Below are positions 11,085 to 26,000 of a DNA stretch of 64,000 bases, in pieces. Under the pieces are notes generated by a model that did no database searches, had not been told where the DNA came from, and was given only the letters and a program-made list of their open reading frames with translations. A program made the translations under genes and the position numbers. Numbering within the stretch: position 1 is the stretch's first letter; each line of letters opens with the position of its first letter. Source of the stretch: Siphonodentalium dalli (taxonomy: Eukaryota > Mollusca > Scaphopoda > Gadilida > Siphonodentaliidae); the NCBI GenBank assembly GCA_032622095.1, contig CP136068.1, positions 58,364,025 through 58,428,024 on the forward strand, read 5' to 3'.

Positions 11085-14000
11085 GTACTGAATAACCAAT
11101 GATTGATTAAGATAACCAGAACTAATGTTATATGTCTTGGTGTGGCATTTGTATTCGTGTGATTTTTAGAACTCTTTCTATAATGCACCTTAATTGTTTA
11201 TGAGAGTTAGAATCTCTGCCTATCCATGGGTATTCCAATTTAAAGCTTCTAAAATATGTGACAAAAGTAGATATTTGTTGTTAAAACATGCTCCTGATTG
11301 TTTGAGAACTGCTAACATTAGTATTCCCCTCAAAGATACGTTACACACTGAACTACATGTTATATTCATTTTTATTCACAAGAGAGCATCTATGAGATCC
11401 GTTTAAAATTTATTATTTTGTTACGAAATAGCTTAAGTACCTTTTTGAATCATTATTATGACGTAGCACGTCACGTGTCTAGCTGCATGTAAGCAGAGCG
11501 GACACACAGTTCGGCCTCTTTTCATCTTGTGCGACCAGATTGAGGGAAGTAAACGCTATGAGGAAATGAACCACACATTATTGTCGGGTTCATTTTTTAG
11601 TTTAACCTAATCCGTTCCAAATTTTTAACTTGTTGTGACTTCGATTCAATTTGAGAAACGACACAATACTTGTTAAATTAATATCAGAGTGACAATTTCA
11701 TTCAATTTCACTTGAATTTATATGTTTTACGCAAAATAAAGTTAAAAATATCTTTGTTCTGTTGAGAATTGTGGGAAATTTTCCAACTTCCGGTATCGGC
11801 TACACGTGGTTTAGAATTCGGAATTGAATTCGTCTTTTAGGTTCGTGTCGAACTCTCTTTGGAATAATGTTTATACAGCCCAGTTGCTATGTTCTCTCTG
11901 TTCATGTGGTCTTAGAAGGTAAGTCTTTAGAACCTTCGACCAGTGAGACAACATTGGATTTGTAACTTTTTGTGTTGCAATTGTCACGTGACAACATTCG
12001 TTTTGTTTACGTCGAAATTATGAAATTGTCACTCACAAATTTGTTTCATGTTGAGATATGTAGCAAAATTATGGATCAGGTTTGGGTCCTTTTTAGCTCA
12101 CCTGAGACGAAGTCTCCGGTGGAGCTATAGTCATCACTCCTCATCCGTCGTCTGTCCGTCCGTCCGTCAACAATTCTTTAAACATCTTCTCCTCTGAAAC
12201 CGATTGGGTTTATATTTGGTGTGGATGTTCAAATGAGGTCACCAAGTCAAATAGTTTTGATGTCAGGACCATAACTATTTTTCCACATAGTAATTCTTAA
12301 AACAACTTCTTTTCTGAAGTTGTCGGGCCGATTGGGTTCATATTTGGTATGAGGGTTCCTTGGGTGACTGTGGTTCAGATTTGTTCAATTGAGGTCACTG
12401 GGTCAAATGTGGGTGGGGCTATGGACATAAATCTGAAGAAATATTTTTTTTTTTAGATTTAACTTATTGCTCAATTTAACCAAAAAAAACAAAATTATAT
12501 ATATTTTATTTTTAATAAATATTTGTTTTTATTAAATAAAATATTTTTTATTTAAATAAAATAAAAAACATTTAATTAAAATTTTGAAGAACTTATGACA
12601 TTACATCTTCGGGGGGGGGGGGGGGGGGGCGGTAGGTACCTCTAGTCTCCCCACTAAATTTGGTTGAAATCAGGGGTTTGGGAGAAAAGATGAACTGACA
12701 GATGTACAGAAATGTTCAGTAAATTCCTTTTAATACTAGTATCTAATACCAGTATCTGTGCATTCCCATTACAAGCCAACTCTGCTCTGAACTGACAGAC
12801 ATGACACATGTTTATAATCAGGGCCAGATAGAAAGATAAGAGAACTTCTGTAGCTATAGGCAGAGTCCCCAGGGAGTGTATTCATGTCATTCATAATTTA
12901 AATGAGATTAATGGTGTTGTACATTTGTTTTCTGAAGTTGTCGGTAGCACCATCATTGTTTACAATACAATGGTCATTAATATCAGATTAAATTCATTTT
13001 CTCAGAGCTTTAAGTGTGTCTGGCATTTGTAGAATGAGGTTCCCAGAGGCTAGCATCGCCAAATACATCCTATGAGGACCTCATTCTGCTTAGGCTTCAT
13101 CTTCTGGGAAGAATCTAGAGTCTCAAATTGACATTTTTAGCCGCTCAAGACAGCTCAAGTTCGAATTTGGGTTCCGTCCGCCAATTTTTACCGGAGTTAT
13201 GCCCCTTATTTGACGTAATTCCGGATGATAACTTTAGTTCGAGTGAACCGATTTCAATCAAATTTGGTATGTGTGTTTATTAGGAGAAAAGACAGCTCAA
13301 GTTCGAATTTGTGTTCCGTCCGCCAATTTTCACAGGAGTTATGCCCCTTATTTGACGTAATTTGACTTAGAAAATCCCTGAAATTTGTTGTCCGGATGAT
13401 AACTTTACTAGAGCTTATCGGATTCAATGATAATTTGGTATATTACTTTCTCCCACCAAAACACAGTCAAGATGGCGTATTTTGCACGCCCAGCTTAGCT
13501 CTTGTTGACTTAGAATTTTTGCCAATTTGAGGTTTCCGGATGATAACTTTAGTAAATGTGTACTGAATGAAATTAAATTTGGTATGTAGGTTTACTAGCA
13601 CTAAAGACAGGTTTTTATGTGCAAACAACGGTCGTATAAAGCCGACACTTAGAGGCGGACATGAGGTCTACCGACCTTTTATTCGACTTAGAATTTGACC
13701 AATTTCATAACATTTCGGTTTCTGACCGATAACTCCAGTTTTGATTATTTGATTTGAACCAAAGCTGGTATGTGTATTTCCCGGCTAAAACTAAAGGCCA
13801 AGTTCGAATATAGGTTCTGTCTAATTATTTTCACATGAGTTACAGCCATTTTTCGACTTAGAATTTGACCGCATTTTAGCATTGAAATTAGGGGTATATC
13901 AGATATTCTTCAAATGTAAGCCCAAAGTATTATTTTATTTTGCGGTAGTACAATTCGAAATAGCTAAATGGCGTATTTTGCCACGCCCTAGCGATGCAGC

Positions 14001-17000
14001 CGATGCTCTTGTTTGATTTTGTGATTTTATGCACTTCTATATTTTTATAATGTCTCACTTATAGTTCTACTGTTTTGTTGAGGTCCATATGTCATTTGTT
14101 TGCAATTGTATTTTATGTTTGGGAGAAAAGATGAACTGACAGATGTACAGAAATGTTCAGTAAATTCCTTTTAATACTAGTATCTGTGCATTTCCATTAC
14201 AGGCCAACTCTGCTCTGAACTGACAGACATGACACATGTTTATAATCAGGGCCAGATAGAAAGATAAGAGAACTTCTGTAGCTATAGGCAGAGTCCCCAG
14301 GGAGTGTATTCATGTCATTCATGATTTTTGGTTCGCATTTTTGCAAAGGGCCATATCCGAGTTTAAGCCCACTTGGATTTTTGAGCTCAAATAAAACAAA
14401 GAGGGTCCCCAGAGGGTGAATTTAGTGATGCTACCCCACATAGTGGGCTAGCATCACAAAATTCACCCTCTGGGAACCTCATTCTGCTCTGCGGGGTAGC
14501 ATCACTAAATTCACCCTCTGGGGACCTCATTCTGCAAATGACAGGCACACTATTTCAAGGCTTGAGTGTGTCCCACAAAAACTCATACTGAAGTAATTAC
14601 ACACATAGTGACAGAGAATATGCAATAAACCTATTGATATAATTATTGTATTCAATTGAACTGACGTGGCATGGCACAAATTGAAAGAATTTCAAAGTGC
14701 GGCTACCATTATCTTTGATCAGCCATCGCACAACAATGTTTATTTATTAGCGACATTGTCGATTTCATAACTGGTGTGTGTGTAAGTAGTTCTAAGAAAA
14801 CGAAACGAAAAAGGTACTAAAAAGGAGAACAAAGACACCCCTAAAGATCACCCAGAAGTTGTGTAAAAAATCCTTGGCGCGATGTCCTTGATAGCAGGCG
14901 ATATATGATCAACAGAAAATCCCAAAATCTTGGGTTCTGTTTCAAAATGGAAATGTCCTTTGAAATCTTCCAGACTCGTTCACTGCTCGAAGGATTCAAC
15001 TTTGGAAGAAATTGCACAGCTTCGTGCAACTGTCTGTTTTGCAACAAACTGTTAAAAGTCTGACACCTGTTGTACCAGGACCGTCGGCTCTGATTTACGA
15101 GACCATTCAGATATTCAAGCCAGCGATAGATTCCAATGCTAGACAAAATGTTTTTGCTAGCCTAAAACAAATTGCAGGCCGATGAAGGCCCTCGCATTAA
15201 TGACAAGCTAGCTAATATTGTTGACAAATGGCATGGTGAAAGAGCAGAGAGATAGTGCCTTGAATTATGTGGCTCGTCCAGAGAACTGTCACAAACTGGA
15301 TGTTGTTTGTGTCAATCCAGAAATATTCAATGTTGCCAACAAGGACCATACACATCATTGACTGCTCACTGAGGAAGTAATTGTGAGTAAGTGCCTTACT
15401 CCTATTTTACTTGGCCAGCAACATTGCCAATCACATGCATGATTGGAAATTACTCACATCTGATAAATATATACTGCATATAGTTGAAGGTTGTACGATT
15501 GATTTCAGTTGTTCAGTTTTATGAACCAACCGAGATATATTTCTCAAAAGCATAAAAGAAAATTCTCATGGAGCAAATTGATATATTCCTGTCCAAAGGC
15601 ATTGTTGTCATATGCGCCAGAGATTCTGGTGATTTCATATCTAATGTATTTCTCCAACCATAGCGTGGTGGGAAATACTGACTAATTATAAATTTAAAAG
15701 AATTAAACAAATTCATCAGATACAAACATTTTAAAATGGAGAGTTTTTTATACTTGCTTATAACTGATGCATAGATGCATTGTGTCAAGTATTGACTTAT
15801 GCGATGCAACCGGTAGGATGACCGGAGATTTTTAAAATTCAAATATAATTAATCTTATTATAAATTTTGTGTTATGCTAAATGGACTTGCATCCGATCCA
15901 TGAAATTTCACAAAATTGATGAAACCTGTCTTTGGGCGACTCAGACATAAAGGGTTTCTATCTACCGACTACTTAGTTGATATATTTTTGGTGGTGTTAA
16001 CACGAGCGTTGGCCAACAAAATGTTGACCAGACAGTCAACATACTTGATTCGATGATATTCAAAATTATGTTGAAAAATCAGCCTTGCAACATTCAACAC
16101 ATTTGCAGCATTTAGATTTTGTGCTTGACTCCGTACACATAACTGGACACATCTGAAAAACTCAAATCTTTACAATCTTTATGTCATAAACTTTTGCATG
16201 AATTTGGACCTTTACACTATCAGATTCTTTAAATTGAGAAGAATCAGGCGCTGAGAATGGCCACAGGTAATTTTGATGTTATTATGCATTTATCCCAATC
16301 AATAAAGGCTGAATTGTATTGGTAGCTTGAAAATGCTGATTCAAACACATGGCAAATCTGCCATGCAAAGCCGTCATTTATAATGCAAACTGGATCAGGT
16401 TATTGTTGTAAAATTATAAGTGGAATCTCCACATCGGGACATTGGACGTCATATGAAATAACACAGAATATTAATTGTCTTGCATTAAAGCTGCTTTTCA
16501 AGACTTGAAAGCACTCTGCCATCACACAACAATTCCATCACATAACAATGGACCTATCCGTAGGTACCGCCCCAATTTCAATTATAGCCAATGAGCCGAT
16601 AGCTTAATCGCCGAAGCGACATGTGCCTGCCTAGTGATATGAAAGACACCACAAACGGCTCCTTAACAACCATTGTAAGCCATAGGAAATTATGAACACG
16701 AGAGCAAAATATGTGTTAAAAATCTTCAATGGTGTTGCAATGTACATGGGGAACATGTCCGGTTGACGAACGACATGTAGACACATGTTTTAGTTCGGTT
16801 TCCTTTTTAAAAAAGTAACCAAGACATCTGTTTACCCTGGATTAAACAATGCCAACGACCACACTCGGATCCTAATGTTATTTAAATTCCAATATTAATA
16901 TAACAGATTTCAAACTAAAACGTGGAAATAGTAGTCCCGACCGATGATGCGTTATGAATATTAATTGTGCCGCGAGTATTTGTTTTATGTGAAGTGTTTT

Positions 17001-20000
17001 TCGTTACAAATGTATACATGTGTTGCTGTTATAACACCGTGGTAATATTGAGTTCAAATGTCTGCTATTCACACTAAACCTGTAGGATCTCCTGCAAACG
17101 TTTTACTGAATCCATTTGAGAATCTAAAGCTTCCTCCATATTAATGCGACAATGTACGTGTAAATGAGAATTAACAGATGTTTTCCAAGAGAATTACATG
17201 AAATTTCACACATTGCACGTGCTTCGCGGTGTATACACGCAACCTTCACCGAACGAGTTCACTTTGTGCCAGTGTTGCCACATGGCAACATGTAACTGAC
17301 TCCATGATAGTCAGCGTTTTCTTTAATGTACTTGAGTGACGGCAAAATAGGATGTGGAATTTTAAAAGGCCATTATTTGATAATCCTTGCATCCGGTCTG
17401 ATGTCACCTAGGGCTCACGCAGGACGCTCAAGGTGTGGGAAACTGATATCGTTATATTTATTTCGACAAAAGAGGTATTGGGCTCTTTCACGTTAAAGGT
17501 TGACCACAAGTGGCCAAACAGGGTGAAAAAAAAGTGTTTTTCAAATTACTTTTACTTCGTTAATTCATGTTAGGAACATCATACTGGATCGTGAACTAAA
17601 GTTTCAGAGCAGTAGCAAGTGTATTTTGATTTTTCAGGTTTGGTCTATGCAGGATTCCCTCAAAATTGAAAATAATGAACAACTAATTTCTAATGTCTGA
17701 ATTTTAATTATTATGCATCTGTTTCCAGAACGATATCACACGACGTTGAGCATTGAACAATCAGAGAACATATATGTCAAAATTACTAAAACAAACTTCA
17801 AATTTCAATATTTTTCAAATTTATATGTAAATTATGAACTCTTAATATCCATATTCCCTAATGGTTATTCTCTGATAATAGAAAGATGATTTAGTTGTGT
17901 AAAGATTTTACATCTAAAGTTGAAGTGCATGCTTTAAGGATTGTAATGTTGAAAACATTATCAAAATCGGACAACAATTGACTCGACAAGAGCATTTTTT
18001 TAAATCGCCAATTTCCCCTGACTTATTCTCGGAGAGGACACCCTTTTTTAACATTCATTCTCTGTAGACATCAGTCTTGTAACTAGATGATAGAAAGATT
18101 ACTGATTTCCATTGCCTTGTAATATACTTTATAGAACTTGAATAGACCTGTCAAACTGAGAAAAGTGAAGATAAACATATTGAGACTCTTGGAAACATGG
18201 CAAATGATAAGTTGGAGCAAAATCTGTTGTCCCAAAAGGCCATAACCAGTTTTTAGCTCACCTGAGACGAAGTCTCCGGTGGAGCTATAGTCATCACTCC
18301 TCGTCCGTCGTCCGTCCGTGCGTCCGTCTGTCCGTCTGTCCGTCTGTCCGTCTGTCCGTCCGTCCGTCAAACTTTTTTTAAGCATCTTCTCCTCTGAAAC
18401 CATCATACCGAATTGGTTCATATTTGGTGTGGATGTTCCCTAGGTGACTCTCATTCAGATTTGTTCAAATGAGGTCACCAAGTCAAATAGTTTTGATGTC
18501 AGGACCATAACTATTTTTCCACATAGTAATTCTTAAAACGACTTCTTTTCTGAAGTTGTCAGGCCGAATGGGTTCATATTTGGTATGAGGGTACCTTGGG
18601 TGACTGTGGTTCAGATTTGTTCAAATGAGGTCACTGTGTCGAATGTTGGCGGAGCCAGTGACATAACTAAAAAAAAAAAAAAACCCCAAAAAAAATATTC
18701 AGATTTAACTCCTTGCTCAATTTAACACACAAAATTTTTTTAATAATTTTTTTTTTATAACATGTTATAAAATTTGAAAAACTCACATAATTATAACATC
18801 CTCTGAGTTATGAAACTTCAGTCTTCAATGAAATCACAGAAACTTTCCATTACCCACCCCCCACCCTCACATGACCCAGGACCCCACCCTGCCAACAGCC
18901 CCTTCACCCATATCATATCACAACTTACCTCTCTCCAGAAGCAGTTATTATATCTGCCAATATTATATCTACAAGAGGACTCAGCTTCATAGAGACACAC
19001 AGTCAGGTCATTAATTGAGATCAGAATGACAGATTAGAGATTAGAATGTTATTGGACAGGTTTGTGTAAACACTGCACTAGCAATGGTGCTTGTTGTTAT
19101 TAACAAATTAAAACAAAATTATTTTCTCAAGCCTGAATTTAGTGTGTCTGACATTTGCAGAATGAGGTCCCCAGGGGGTGATTTAGTGTTGCTACCCTGT
19201 ACAGCAGGCTAGAATCACCAACTTCAACAGTAGAACTTCAATCTGTTTCTAGGTTTCCCATGGCAGTTGAGGCCTAATCAGACTGAGTGTGAATTCAGTG
19301 ATGCTAGCCTGCCTTGCGGAATAGTGTCATTCAATTCACCTTTTGGGGACCTCATTCTGCAAATGTCAGACACTAAATTCAGGCTTGGCTGTTTCATATT
19401 ATTTTCTTAACCACCACTTATCCAGGTGTCCAGGTGAAGAAAAATTGGGGGGTATATTGGATTGAATTTGTCTTCTGTCTGTCAGGCAGTCCTTCTATCC
19501 ATCTATCTGTTGGGATGTCTATCCATCTGTCTTTCAACAATTGTTTTCTTCTCCATATTAAAGACCAAATGTGTTTATATATTTTGGTGTGCATGTTCCC
19601 TAGGTGACTCACAATCAGATTTGTTCAAATAAGTTCATCAGATCAAATACATGTAGGTGCAAAGCCAGGACCATAACTGTTTCCCGCCATAGTAATTTTT
19701 AAAACAATTTCTTCTCAAGAACCATTGGGCCTATATAGCTTATATTTGGTATGGAGGGGCCTTGGGTGACCGGGGTTCAGATTTGTTCAAATGGGGTCAT
19801 TTTTAGGAAAAGAGGCCCCCAGAGGGTGAGGTGAATTCAGTGATGCTAGCCCACCTTGCGGAATAGTGTCATTAAATTCGCCGTTTGGGGACCTCATTCT
19901 GCAAAGGTCAGACACACTTAATACAGGCTTGCTGTTCCAAAATTATTTTCTTAACCACCACTTATCCAGGTGAAATCATACCCTTATTTTTCAAAGAAAA

Positions 20001-23000
20001 ATGGGGGGGGGGGGTATATTGGGGGGTATATATTGATATTACTAGATAAATGGATCTCATAGATGGGGATTCACATTTGTTCTAATAGGGGCAGAGATAA
20101 GAGATTTAACTCTCCTCTATGCTGTTTGGTACTGGTATAATAATATTGATTTCCAGGCAGCCTGGGTGGGGGCAACATTTGAGGCAATGGGTAGTGAGTG
20201 TAGAGGGGGTGGAGTTTTGGCCCCCTACTTTAATCAAAATTTAAACAGTTAAAAATTTCATGCCTGATACAACATTAGTTGTAGATTTTCCAATATTATT
20301 TTCTTAACCACCACATGACCTTATTTTTCAAAGAAAATTTGGGGGGGGGGGTATATAGGATATTGGGGGGTATATTGATATTACTAGATGAATTGATCTC
20401 ATAGTTGGGGATTTACATTTGGCAATGGGGAGGGAGTGTAGAGGGGGTGGAGTTTTGACCCCCTACCTTGATAAAAATAAAAACAGTTGAAAATTTCATG
20501 CCTGATACAACATTAGTTGTAGATTAGATGTTCACACTAAAAATCGGTTGGAACTGTTTTCATAGTTTGGTTTAATTCTCCAACATGTATGTTTTTAAAT
20601 CACCAGTCCATATATGTTCCTACTTCAGGTTAAACTGTTGGACAGAATTGGCCACAAATTTTAACTTTATGGGGTTGTCAGGTTGGTAATTTTCAAATGA
20701 GGTCACCTGGTCAAATAGGGGCCAAGCGAAGGACAGTTTTCCTCTTAATATGCTTCCTTCACAAGGACCATCAGGTCTATTTTACTGATATTTAGTATGA
20801 AGGGTTCTTTGGTGTATGGGATTCAAATTTATTCAGATGGGGTCACCAGGTTAAATAGGGTGGGACCAGGGACATAACTGTATGTTTCTATAGTAATACT
20901 TAAAATGTCTTCTCAAGATAGGTTGGACTATTTAGCTTACATATAGTATGGAGGATCCTTTAGTGTCTGAGATTCAGATTTGTTAACATGAGGTCAACCT
21001 GTTAAGAAATGACGGGGCTATGGGGACTTAACAATTTTGTGTCTAATAAAATCATTAAAATACAAAATTCATTAAAACATCTACCTTGGAACTACCTGAC
21101 TGATTAATCTGACATACATGTATGGTGTTTTGGGTCCATGGATAATTGGGCTTCAAACATGTCTAAATGGTTTTATAAAAAGGCACTTGTGAGATTTGAA
21201 ATTTCCAACAATTGAGAAAGTTTGAGATGTCGGTTGTGAAATTCCAACCTAAGACTTGGGAGTCTGGAGCCCGGTCGGGAGGGGACTTGTTGAGCTGGAG
21301 GAGGGGGTGGGGTGATCAGTAGTGTACAGTTGGTAAATTCAAGGTAGATATTCACCGATCTACATACATGAAGCCTCTCTAGCCACATATCCTGTTTAGA
21401 TCTACTTCTTTTAAAATGATTATGAAAAGTTCTGACTGTTGTGGTCTCCAGAGTCCCAGTCTTATCAGTCTTTGTAGTCTGGTGAGCGACCCCACAGTCT
21501 TTGACTGTCTTGTTATGTATGGTACACATAGTTTCGGTCCAGCTTGACTACTCATTGTCCGTCCGTCTGTCTATCCATACATAGACATTTTACGCATGAT
21601 GCAATAACTCAAACATTTTCTATGCAATCGGAACTGAATTTTGAATGAGTTTTTCAGCCCAAATTGCAGTACGAGTTTGAAAATGGGTTTGATCTGATTT
21701 TTTAATCATATAGGTATAGGCCTCTTCGACTTAGATTCATGCATGCTGCAATGACTGAAACATGTTATATCAGATCGGAACCAAATTTGGTAATTGGTTT
21801 GTGATTTCTCAGCCCAGAATACAGACCAAGTTCCAATATGGGTTCCAATTTTTTTTTAATGGAGTTATTGGCCTTTTTCGACTTAGAATTATTCAGATGT
21901 GAGGTTTCCTGATTAATACAGGCTTCATTATATAAGAGACAAGAGACAAGAGACACCTACAGACAACGTGAATCTTTGAAATAGAGTTATTTTTTAGCTA
22001 TCATATGTTAGCCCTATTATAATCTGTAATGCATTGGCATTCATAAATGAATGGAGTTTCCAATTCAATTCTAAAAGTATAAATTAGAATAGTCCATTGT
22101 CCATTGGTAGGGATTTTTTTCAGAATATGAGCAGACAGCGAACCCACATTTAATGTAGTAGTGTATTTAAAATTCAAAATTATTTGCAGTCTCACTGGGT
22201 GGATTTCCATAATACATGTACTTCGTATTGAGCATTGCCATAAGACATAGTTTATAATTTGTTCATTTGGTCATGGTTGAGTGGATTTTAGGGGACACCG
22301 ATGGGGTGAGAAGATTAACATTGAGGGCTATGGGGTTGTCATGGATTTCATGTCGAGAACAGAAATCAATGCTTTTCTATGAAAGAAACAAATCTAGTGA
22401 GTGCTATTAGAGCATTTGGAAAAGGGGCTAGCGGTATCTTCAGTTTATCATGTCAGGAGCTTCAGGGGTTTCTAGCCAGGAGGCATTAAAGGGTTAGATA
22501 ACTCTAAATAAGATAAGTACTTCAAAAATCTATTTCTCCAGTCCAAGAAGGCAGATGAACATTGTTAATACTTGGTATGGATTATTGTGATAAACAATAG
22601 TTTCCAAGTTGTTCATCTTGTCATGGTTGATTGAAATTTAGGGGCCACAGAGTGAGCACAGAAGATTAACATTGAATATTATTGATTTTAGCGTTCAAGG
22701 TACATGTAATTACAAAACATTGTGATGTGTGAAATAATTCTATTGGGGGCTACTTACTGTCTTTAATATGAACTATGGTAATCTGTACTGAGTGTAATAA
22801 GGGTCATAGGGGCATAATCCGCATCATACATGGTGTATAAACATTGTATAGTTAATACATTTGTTACTTCTGTGGTCTCAACTATTTTCTTGAGAGCTAT
22901 ACTGACTACCAGGGTATGAACTTTGTTCATATATCTCAGGTTGAAGGTCCTAGGGTATTCCAATATTATTATATGCCTATCAATGTCAATTTGTCAAAGT

Positions 23001-26000
23001 GAGACTACTAATGAAAATTGGCACAAGGACCAACAAATTCCAATAATTTGAGAATTTGTGTTATTATGTACATTTGTCTGTACTAATATTAGTACATTAC
23101 AAAATATATAACTCCCTATAATTCAACATTATAACTGTAGATTATGATTCCAATCATAGCTTTTTACTATCGCCGAGGGGTGGGTTAAACATCTGCCCAT
23201 TCATGATCAGCCTCTTGTTAATAATCGGATATTTGTGAAAATACGATTATTTTAATATATGTACTTGTACTAAATATCACTTCCATATTATAAACAAATA
23301 TCTTTGTTTACAATGCTAAATTTATTCAGTTAAAAAGTAACAACTTTTAGTATACTTAGAGAAGACAACTTTAATTTCAGTTTTGTATGTCTTAGTCTTG
23401 TTGTCGTTTTCTCTGAGACAATTAACATAAATAACACATGGATTATTCCTTTAATATTGCAAGTAAGTACAGATACTCTGTAATCTGTTAAAAAATATGT
23501 CCTCTCCGATAATTCAAGACATTTATATTTAACTATTGAGAAACACATGTTTTATGAACAACACTTCCATCAAACCACATGTATTAAATCACTGACATGA
23601 TTATAAATAATCAAGAAATTCTTCAGAATGAAAATTTATTCAGACTATTGCAGTTGAGCAGACATGAATTGCCTCAAAGGAAATGAATGAAATAACACAT
23701 TAGTAGCTCAAATTGGACACCGTATGTTGCATAGACTGTATATTAATATAGTATATTATAAGTAAACCCCATTTTCATGAACAGAATGGTTCTAGTTTAA
23801 TATAAACCAATGTCTTCCAGAAAATCTCTGGGTTCTATGCTTGAATTCTCGGAGAGGACATTTTTTTTAACATTTAATGAGCTGCTGTACGAAATCAGGA
23901 TGGTTCAGCCCACCAATTAAAGTTTATACACCCTCAATACTAGTGACAGTTTACCCACAATACAAAATGATTTTCTCATTTCATTAGTATTAGCAGTTGA
24001 CAAAGATTCTCGGAGAGGACAGATTTTAACGGAATTTCTGTGCACATATTTTGGAGAATTGAATATAATTTAAATAGGATAATACACAGAAAAAGATTTT
24101 TACCATTTATCCTCTATACCATGAAATGTCCCAACTGAACTATATTCCTGATCCATGGCTATTGTGAATTGCGTTAATGAAATGCTTTATTTTAGATTCA
24201 CATTCTGTAAATCATTTAACGGAATTTCTCAATAACCTTTAAATTCAAATATCATCAAACTGAATGCACGAAATCACTCAAAATTTTCACCACACGATCA
24301 ACCAGACATAAGCTAAAGGTTAAATGAGGACATTTTTGGCAAACCCATAACTACAAATAAATATAAGGAAAACAATATCATCACAGCAATGGTTGGCCAC
24401 TCAAAATATGCCAATATTGGTACCAATCACCCTATAATTTTGTTAATTTTTCAAATGTAGCAGTGAAATTTTGCCTGCAGGTTGGGCTGGGTGTCAGTAC
24501 TACAGAAATATTATTATGACACTCCTATCACAATGACAAATGCATCATTTTCCCGCCTATCCGAAAAATTCATTTTGTCAACCTTTAACGTGAAAGAGCC
24601 CACTTATAGATTAATTACCACATGTACACCTCCGTTTGGTTTATTTCATCAAGGTGTGAACTATTAGCATAGCTTCGATATTAAATTTGCTATTTGATAT
24701 TGAAGTTATATAATGGCTTCATTTACACAGTTTGATTCAACGTAAACATCGATCTTTGTTGGTTATCGGAAATGGCCTAACAATCACACCTGGTTTTTTG
24801 TTTAAATCTGGTTCTATTTTTGTTTATATCTAACGACAGTCACTTTTACAAGATGCATATATACACACACATAGGTATCTTGAAAAGCGTGAAACTCAGA
24901 AAGAAGCTATATTATCGTGTTACATGGAGTTTAATAACACAGTCCATTCTCATCGGAAGCCATTTAGTAATGAATATGTAGCGAGATCGAGATGGCTTGT
25001 GGTGCTTAGTAACAGTAACCATGTAGCCTATTGGTGGGCGGTACATACGGATATGTCCATTCTATCACACAACAAATTTGGATTTGGTGTATTGAAAGAA
25101 ATATTTGGTTGCCTGTATCACATATTTCAGGAAAAGAGAATAGGGAGGCTGAAAAATTAAGTTGATTGCATGACAACAAAACTGAAAGGCAACTAATGCC
25201 ACACTATTTTGAGTCGAGTTTTTCACAAACTCGACTTATGGTTTGACGAGGGACGGTTGGCGGGCGGGCGGACCTAAAGAATGAATGCCTTATAACTTTG
25301 ATATTTGTGAACGGATTAAAAAATAAAATGGTATGTGAGTTGCTCCCAATGACTGTTTACTGCCTGTAGAAAATGGGTCACGTCCGAACTTTTTGACAAG
25401 AGTTATCCATCTTTGATGACTTTTTTTTTAGTTTTTCACCGTTAGCGCGATAACTCACGCAAATATTAACCAATTTCAACAATATTCGGTATATGAGATT
25501 CTTGCAACAATATCTCGGACAAGTTCGAAAACCAGGTTTGTCCGAATTTTTTTTCCGGAGTTATGGGTCTTAGTTTGTCTATTTTTAGCAATTTTTTATC
25601 ACCGTTAGCGCGATAACTCGATGAAATATTAACCAATTTCAACAATATTTGTATATGCGTCTTCTGCAACAATATCTCGGACGAGTTAGAAAACCAGGTT
25701 TGTCCGAATTTTTTTTGCGGAGTTATGGGTCTTTATCTATTTTTAGCAATGTTATCACCGTTAGCGCGATAACTCGATGAAATATTAACCGATTTCAACA
25801 ATATTTGGTATATGAGACTCTTGAAACAATATCTCGGACGAGTTCGAAAACCAGGTTTGTCCGAATATTTTTTTCCAGTGTTATGGGTCTTAGTTTGTCT
25901 ATTTTTAGCAATTTTATCACTGTTAGCGCAATAACTCGATGAAATATTAACCGATTTCAACAATATTTGATATATGAGTCTCCTGCAACAATATCTCGGA

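Larger units (their letters stand above)
18255..21150 (+). mobile_element. Pearl-like family H (AGCTCACCTG), long copy with inserted repeats
   Basis: The 5' hairpin AGCTCACCTGAGACGAAGTC/TCTCCGGTGGAGCT is followed by an extended GTCCGTCTGTCC microsatellite. Monomers with TTCATATTTGGTATGAGGGT, CAGATTTGTTCAAATGAGGT and ACCATAACTGTTT run to about 21.1 kb. AACCACCACTTATCCAGGTG motifs at 19408 and 19967 resemble the family's 3' terminal region, where CAGGTG complements the 5' CACCTG. Hairpin MITEs and a local duplication lie within it. The true 3' end is uncertain. Confidence 0.65.

Noticed and set aside
14841-15146. 101-codon minus-strand frame as a gene
   Set aside because: No recognisable motif, and the opposite strand carries a retroelement-like reading; a chance frame is more likely.
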